Part shown: in pieces, positions 61,068 through 64,000 of the stretch
How positions within the stretch are numbered: position 1 is the stretch's first letter
Layout: each line of letters opens with the position of its first letter
From: Suttonella indologenes
GTDB taxonomy: Bacteria; Pseudomonadota; Gammaproteobacteria; Cardiobacteriales; Cardiobacteriaceae
NCBI RefSeq assembly: GCF_900460215.1
Contig: NZ_UHIA01000004.1
Coordinates: 1,310,001 to 1,374,000, forward strand
DNA: 64,000 nucleotides
Direction of reading: 5' to 3'
Position numbers and translations under genes: made by a program
Notes under the pieces: generated by a model
Seen by the model: only the letters and a program-made list of their open reading frames with translations
Told to the model about the DNA's origin: nothing
The model's database searches: none

Positions 61068-62047
61068 TTTTCTTTCCCAAAAATTCTGAGTTTTGCTAAA
61101 AAGCGTTTCCATTGTTTAATCGGCATCACGGTCATTGCCGAGCAATACATGCCGGCTTCGGTGATGGATTTGCTCACGGAAGAATGTCCGGTAAATTGCG
61201 CACCGTCGCAAATCGTGATGTGTCCTGCAAAGACGCTCGCCCCGCCGACCACGCAATATTTGCCGAATTTCACCGAGCCGGCAATCACGCAGCAGCCGGC
61301 AAACGCGCTATGGTCGCCGATTTCCACGTTATGCGCGACTTGAATCAAATTATCCAGTTTGACGCCATTGCCGATAATCGTATCGCCGACCGCGCCGCGG
61401 TCAATCATAGTCGCCGCGCCGATTTCCACATCATTGCCGATTAAGACGCCGCCCAATTGCGGGATTTCCAGCCAGCGCCCGTCTTCAAAATGATTGCCGA
61501 AGCCGCGTTCGCCGATAACCGCATTGGCAAGAATGCGGCAACGCTCGCCGATACGCGTACCGCTTAAGATTTTCACACCGGCGCCGATATGCGTATCGGC
61601 GCCGATTTCCACGCCCCTGCCGACATAAGCTAACGCTTCGATGCGCACGCCTTTTGCCAATATCGCCCCGCTTTCAATGACGGCGCCGGCACCGACACTC
61701 ACATTCGAGCCCATTTGCACATTCGCCGCCACTATCGCCTGCGGATGAATACCTTGCGCTCGTGCAGCATCGATTTCCGCCTGAAAACGCTCGGTTAAAA
61801 TACGCCAAGCGCGGCGCACATCGGCAACCACAATTTGCGAAGCGGCAAGATCGGCTTCAGGCTGGGCAAGCAATACCAAACCCAATTGCGTCGTGCTTAA
61901 CTGGCTGCGGTATTTTTCCTCGGCAAGAAAACCCACCGCATTTTTCTGTCCCGCTAACAAAGTGCCGACTTGATTGACGGCAACATCCGCGCCAATCAAT
62001 TCGCCGCCTAGCCAGGCGGCAATTTCTTGCGCTCGAATTTCCTGCAT
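61064..62047 (-). CDS. lpxD: UDP-3-O-acylglucosamine N-acyltransferase
   Basis: The 327-residue product has an N-terminal uridine-binding domain (about 1-100) and a hexapeptide-repeat beta helix with VNVQMGSNVSVGAGAVIESG-like turns and the catalytic histidine in LIQVAHNVEIGDHSAF (about 232). It adds the N-linked acyl chain of lipid A. It is slightly shorter than the E. coli protein (341). It lies nine bases after skp. Confidence 0.95.
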   Translation of the reverse strand: MQEIRAQEIAAWLGGELIGADVAVNQVGTLLAGQKNAVGFLAEEKYRSQLSTTQLGLVLLAQPEADLAASQIVVADVRRAWRILTERFQAEIDAARAQGIHPQAIVAANVQMGSNVSVGAGAVIESGAILAKGVRIEALAYVGRGVEIGADTHIGAGVKILSGTRIGERCRILANAVIGERGFGNHFEDGRWLEIPQLGGVLIGNDVEIGAATMIDRGAVGDTIIGNGVKLDNLIQVAHNVEIGDHSAFAGCCVIAGSVKFGKYCVVGGASVFAGHITICDGAQFTGHSSVSKSITEAGMYCSAMTVMPIKQWKRFLAKLRIFGKEK

Positions 62048-62056
62048 ATTGTTTCC

Positions 62057-62692
62057 TTAATCTTCATCGCCATGTTGGCGCGTACGCTTTAACAGCCGCT
62101 CAATCACTTGCTGGGTCAAATCCGCCCTTTCACTGACATATAACACGCCGTTGTCGTTTAAAATCACATCAAAACCTTCCGCCTTTGCCAAACCGACGAT
62201 TTCTTCCAAAACCATACTTTGCAATTTCGCCAATTCCTCATTGCGCCGCACATTGTAATCATCTTGAAACGCCGCCTGCTGGCGCGCCAATTCGCGCCGC
62301 TTGACAATCAATTGCTGGGTCAGGGCTTCCGTATCCAGATTGCCGGCGCTTTGCTGATTTAATTGCTGCTCCAGCTTCGCCAGTTCGGACTGCAAATTGT
62401 TCAAACTTTGCAACTGGCTGCGGAATTCTCTTTGCAAAATCTCGCGAATGCTACCCAATTGCGGAATCGTCGCCATAATGCGGCGGAAATTCACAAAGCC
62501 GATCCGTATCTGCGCATCGCTTATCTCAGGCACAGACGCCGCATCGGCACTGGGCAATTGTGCGGCGATTTGTGTGGCGCTTGCCGCCAATTCCGCCGGA
62601 CTAAGATCGAAAAAATCCGCCGCCGCTTCTTGTCCGATGCTTGGCAAAGCGGCGCCTATCGCGACGCAAAGAAGAGCAAAGCGCAGGCGCAT
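62057..62692 (-). CDS. skp: Periplasmic chaperone Skp/OmpH
   Basis: The 211-residue product has a signal peptide (FALLCVAIGAALPSIG, cleaved after about 20). An unusual ~45-residue linker follows before the OmpH domain: RIGFVNFRRIMATIPQLGS, a coiled coil (about 95-165) rich in Q, L and E, and VILNDNGVLYVSERADLTQQ at the end. Skp guides outer-membrane proteins to BamA. It follows bamA directly and overlaps its stop by one base. Confidence 0.9.
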   Translation of the reverse strand: MRLRFALLCVAIGAALPSIGQEAAADFFDLSPAELAASATQIAAQLPSADAASVPEISDAQIRIGFVNFRRIMATIPQLGSIREILQREFRSQLQSLNNLQSELAKLEQQLNQQSAGNLDTEALTQQLIVKRRELARQQAAFQDDYNVRRNEELAKLQSMVLEEIVGLAKAEGFDVILNDNGVLYVSERADLTQQVIERLLKRTRQHGDED

Positions 62693-63999
62693 TAGAAAGT
62701 GGTGCCGATCGTAAACTGGAAGGCTTCGGTATCATCGCCGGTCTTTTTATTCAGCGGCACGGCATAGCTCAAATTCAAAGGCCCGATCGGCGATATCCAC
62801 TGCAAGAACAAACCGGTTGAATAGCGCATATCGGCGGTATCGAAATCGCTGACTTTATTCCAAACGCCGCCGGCATCGGCAAATGCCCCCACGCGCAGAT
62901 TACGCTCGCGACCGCTGAAAGAGACCGGTAACATCAATTCCGCGCCGCCTGTCACGCGGAAATCGCCACCGGCATAATCATTATTTTTATAACGCGGGCC
63001 GACAGAGCCGTATTGATAGCCGCGCACACTGTTAATGCCGCCGGCATAGTAATGACGATAGAAAGGCAGACCGCCTTTAAGATCGCCATAGCTGTTGCCG
63101 TAGCTGACATTGCCGTGCAGAGAAAAGACTAATGAATCTTCGCTTTGTCCCGAGAAGAAGCTGCGGTGTTTAAAATCGCTGCGGTAATAAGTAGCATCGC
63201 TGCCCGGCACGACCAATTCCAAAGAAAGGGAATTCTGCGAACCGGTGGTCGGCATATAGGCATCGTCGGTGGTGTCGCGCAGCCAAGAACCGGTCAGCAC
63301 AAATTCATTAAAGGTTTTGCCGTTATCTTTCAGGAAATCATTAATTTCAGAAGCGACATTTGCGCCCGTATGAATTTTAACCTGACGATAGCCGCCGCCA
63401 AGGAAAACACTTTGGTATTCGGAAATCGGATAACCGAAATTGAGCATCAAAGCCAAATTGTCCGAGGTCCAATCGGATAAATCTTCCTCGTCATAATCAT
63501 ATTCGTCGTAATTAAAGCTAAAGCGCGCGCTGATGCCATCGTCGGTGAAATAGGGATTGGTAACACTCAAACCGTAAGACTGCACATAAGAGCCTTTGCC
63601 AAAATTGATATTAAAGCGGTTGCCCGTGCCGAGGAAATTGTCATCGGCGTATTCCAAGCTGAACAAAGCGCCGCTGGACTGACCGTAGCCGATGCCGCCT
63701 TGGATATAGCTGGTGCTGCGCTCCGCCACGGTATAAACCACATCCACCTGATCGGGATGCCCCGGCACCGGACGCAAGGCTTTTTCAATTTTTTCAATCT
63801 GCGGCAGGCGGCGAATACGCTGCTCGGAACGCTCGAGATCCGAGGCGGAATACGGCGCCATTTCCTGCTGGCGCAATTCGCGGCGCAGCACGCTGTCATA
63901 AGATTTGGCATTGCCGGTAAACTCGATTCGCCGTACCGTCACGCGCGGCCCCGACTGGATGACGAAATTCAAAGCGACTTCGCGCTTCAAGCGATCCAC
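62692..63999 (-). CDS. bamA: Outer-membrane assembly protein BamA, C-terminal 435 residues (5' end outside window)
   Basis: Incomplete: the frame runs off the right window edge, so POTRA 1-4 are missing. Visible are the last POTRA repeat (VTVRRIEFTGNAKSYDSVLR, LRRELRQQEMAPYSASDLER) and the 16-stranded barrel, including LFSLEYADDNFLGTGNRFN, the lid-lock VRGY motif in GGINSVRGYQYGSVGP, and the terminal phenylalanine strand FQFTIGTTF. BamA inserts beta-barrel proteins into the outer membrane. The order bamA-skp-lpxD-fabZ-lpxA-lpxB is canonical. Confidence 0.97.
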   Translation of the reverse strand: MDRLKREVALNFVIQSGPRVTVRRIEFTGNAKSYDSVLRRELRQQEMAPYSASDLERSEQRIRRLPQIEKIEKALRPVPGHPDQVDVVYTVAERSTSYIQGGIGYGQSSGALFSLEYADDNFLGTGNRFNINFGKGSYVQSYGLSVTNPYFTDDGISARFSFNYDEYDYDEEDLSDWTSDNLALMLNFGYPISEYQSVFLGGGYRQVKIHTGANVASEINDFLKDNGKTFNEFVLTGSWLRDTTDDAYMPTTGSQNSLSLELVVPGSDATYYRSDFKHRSFFSGQSEDSLVFSLHGNVSYGNSYGDLKGGLPFYRHYYAGGINSVRGYQYGSVGPRYKNNDYAGGDFRVTGGAELMLPVSFSGRERNLRVGAFADAGGVWNKVSDFDTADMRYSTGLFLQWISPIGPLNLSYAVPLNKKTGDDTEAFQFTIGTTF

Positions 64000-64000
64000 A

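Noticed and set aside
54528..63999. Accessory or unusual content in the dnaE-rnhB-lpx-skp-bamA block
   Set aside because: Gene order and motifs are canonical for proteobacteria; nothing needs special explanation apart from the window cutting bamA.

Overview
The window is a dense chromosomal segment of a Gram-negative bacterium, most likely a gammaproteobacterium. The gene neighbourhoods (bamA-skp-lpxD-fabZ-lpxA-lpxB-rnhB-dnaE, lapA-lapB-pyrF, fumarate reductase frdABCD, PBP1B with an adjacent lipoprotein, HolC) and about 50-53% GC in the core genes would fit a Cardiobacteriaceae-like organism of an oral or animal-mucosal niche. That lineage is an inference: no rRNA is present. The core genes are tightly packed, often with 4-base ATGA overlaps.

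Layout. 1-1.4 kb is an AT-rich accessory patch with a likely PD-(D/E)XK nuclease and one Neisseriaceae-type DNA uptake sequence. 1.5-10 kb holds dat-holC, an NlpE-like lipoprotein, a SulP transporter, smc and a serine hydrolase. 10.1-14.75 kb is a mobile-element graveyard: a DUF1848 gene, a dead IS5-family element carrying three short palindromic-ended repeats (two copies of an unnamed MITE and one Correia-like element), an AT-richer membrane-protein gene, the last ~60 codons of an IS200/IS605 tnpB, and a decayed IS30-family element. 14.76-26.5 kb has an EamA transporter, gmk, rsmI, yraN, tRNA-Met, a Tat-exported M15 peptidase, rseC, a purL-(small ORF)-purC-purM operon and ispB. 26.5-32.2 kb has a second Correia-like copy, two tRNA-Asn genes, alaA with an outer-membrane protein gene, and frdABCD. 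From 32.2 kb to the end almost everything is on the minus strand: pmbA-tldD, two GTPases, a thioesterase, tsaB, a YoaA/DinG helicase, a TPR lipoprotein, mrcB, thyA, lgt, an SH3 protein, a possible holD, pssA, pyrF, lapB, lapA, dapB; then (after smr on +) truC, an O-antigen ligase-like protein, msrAB, dnaE, rnhB and the lipid A/outer-membrane cluster up to a bamA cut by the window edge.

Functional themes. Envelope building dominates (lpxD/A/B, fabZ, skp, bamA, lapA/B, pssA, lgt, mrcB with its candidate activator, O-antigen ligase). Replication is represented by dnaE, holC, a candidate holD and smc; purine synthesis by purL/C/M; anaerobic respiration by frdABCD.

Main points of interest: Correia-like elements outside Neisseria together with a second TATAGTC-ended MITE nested in the same IS; a Firmicutes-type (clade II) PurL; a candidate divergent HolD; a TPR lipoprotein beside PBP1B that looks like LpoP; strong avoidance of GGCC shaping glycine codon choice; and the AT-rich nuclease gene next to a Simonsiella-type uptake sequence. 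No CRISPR array, prophage or complete defence system was found.
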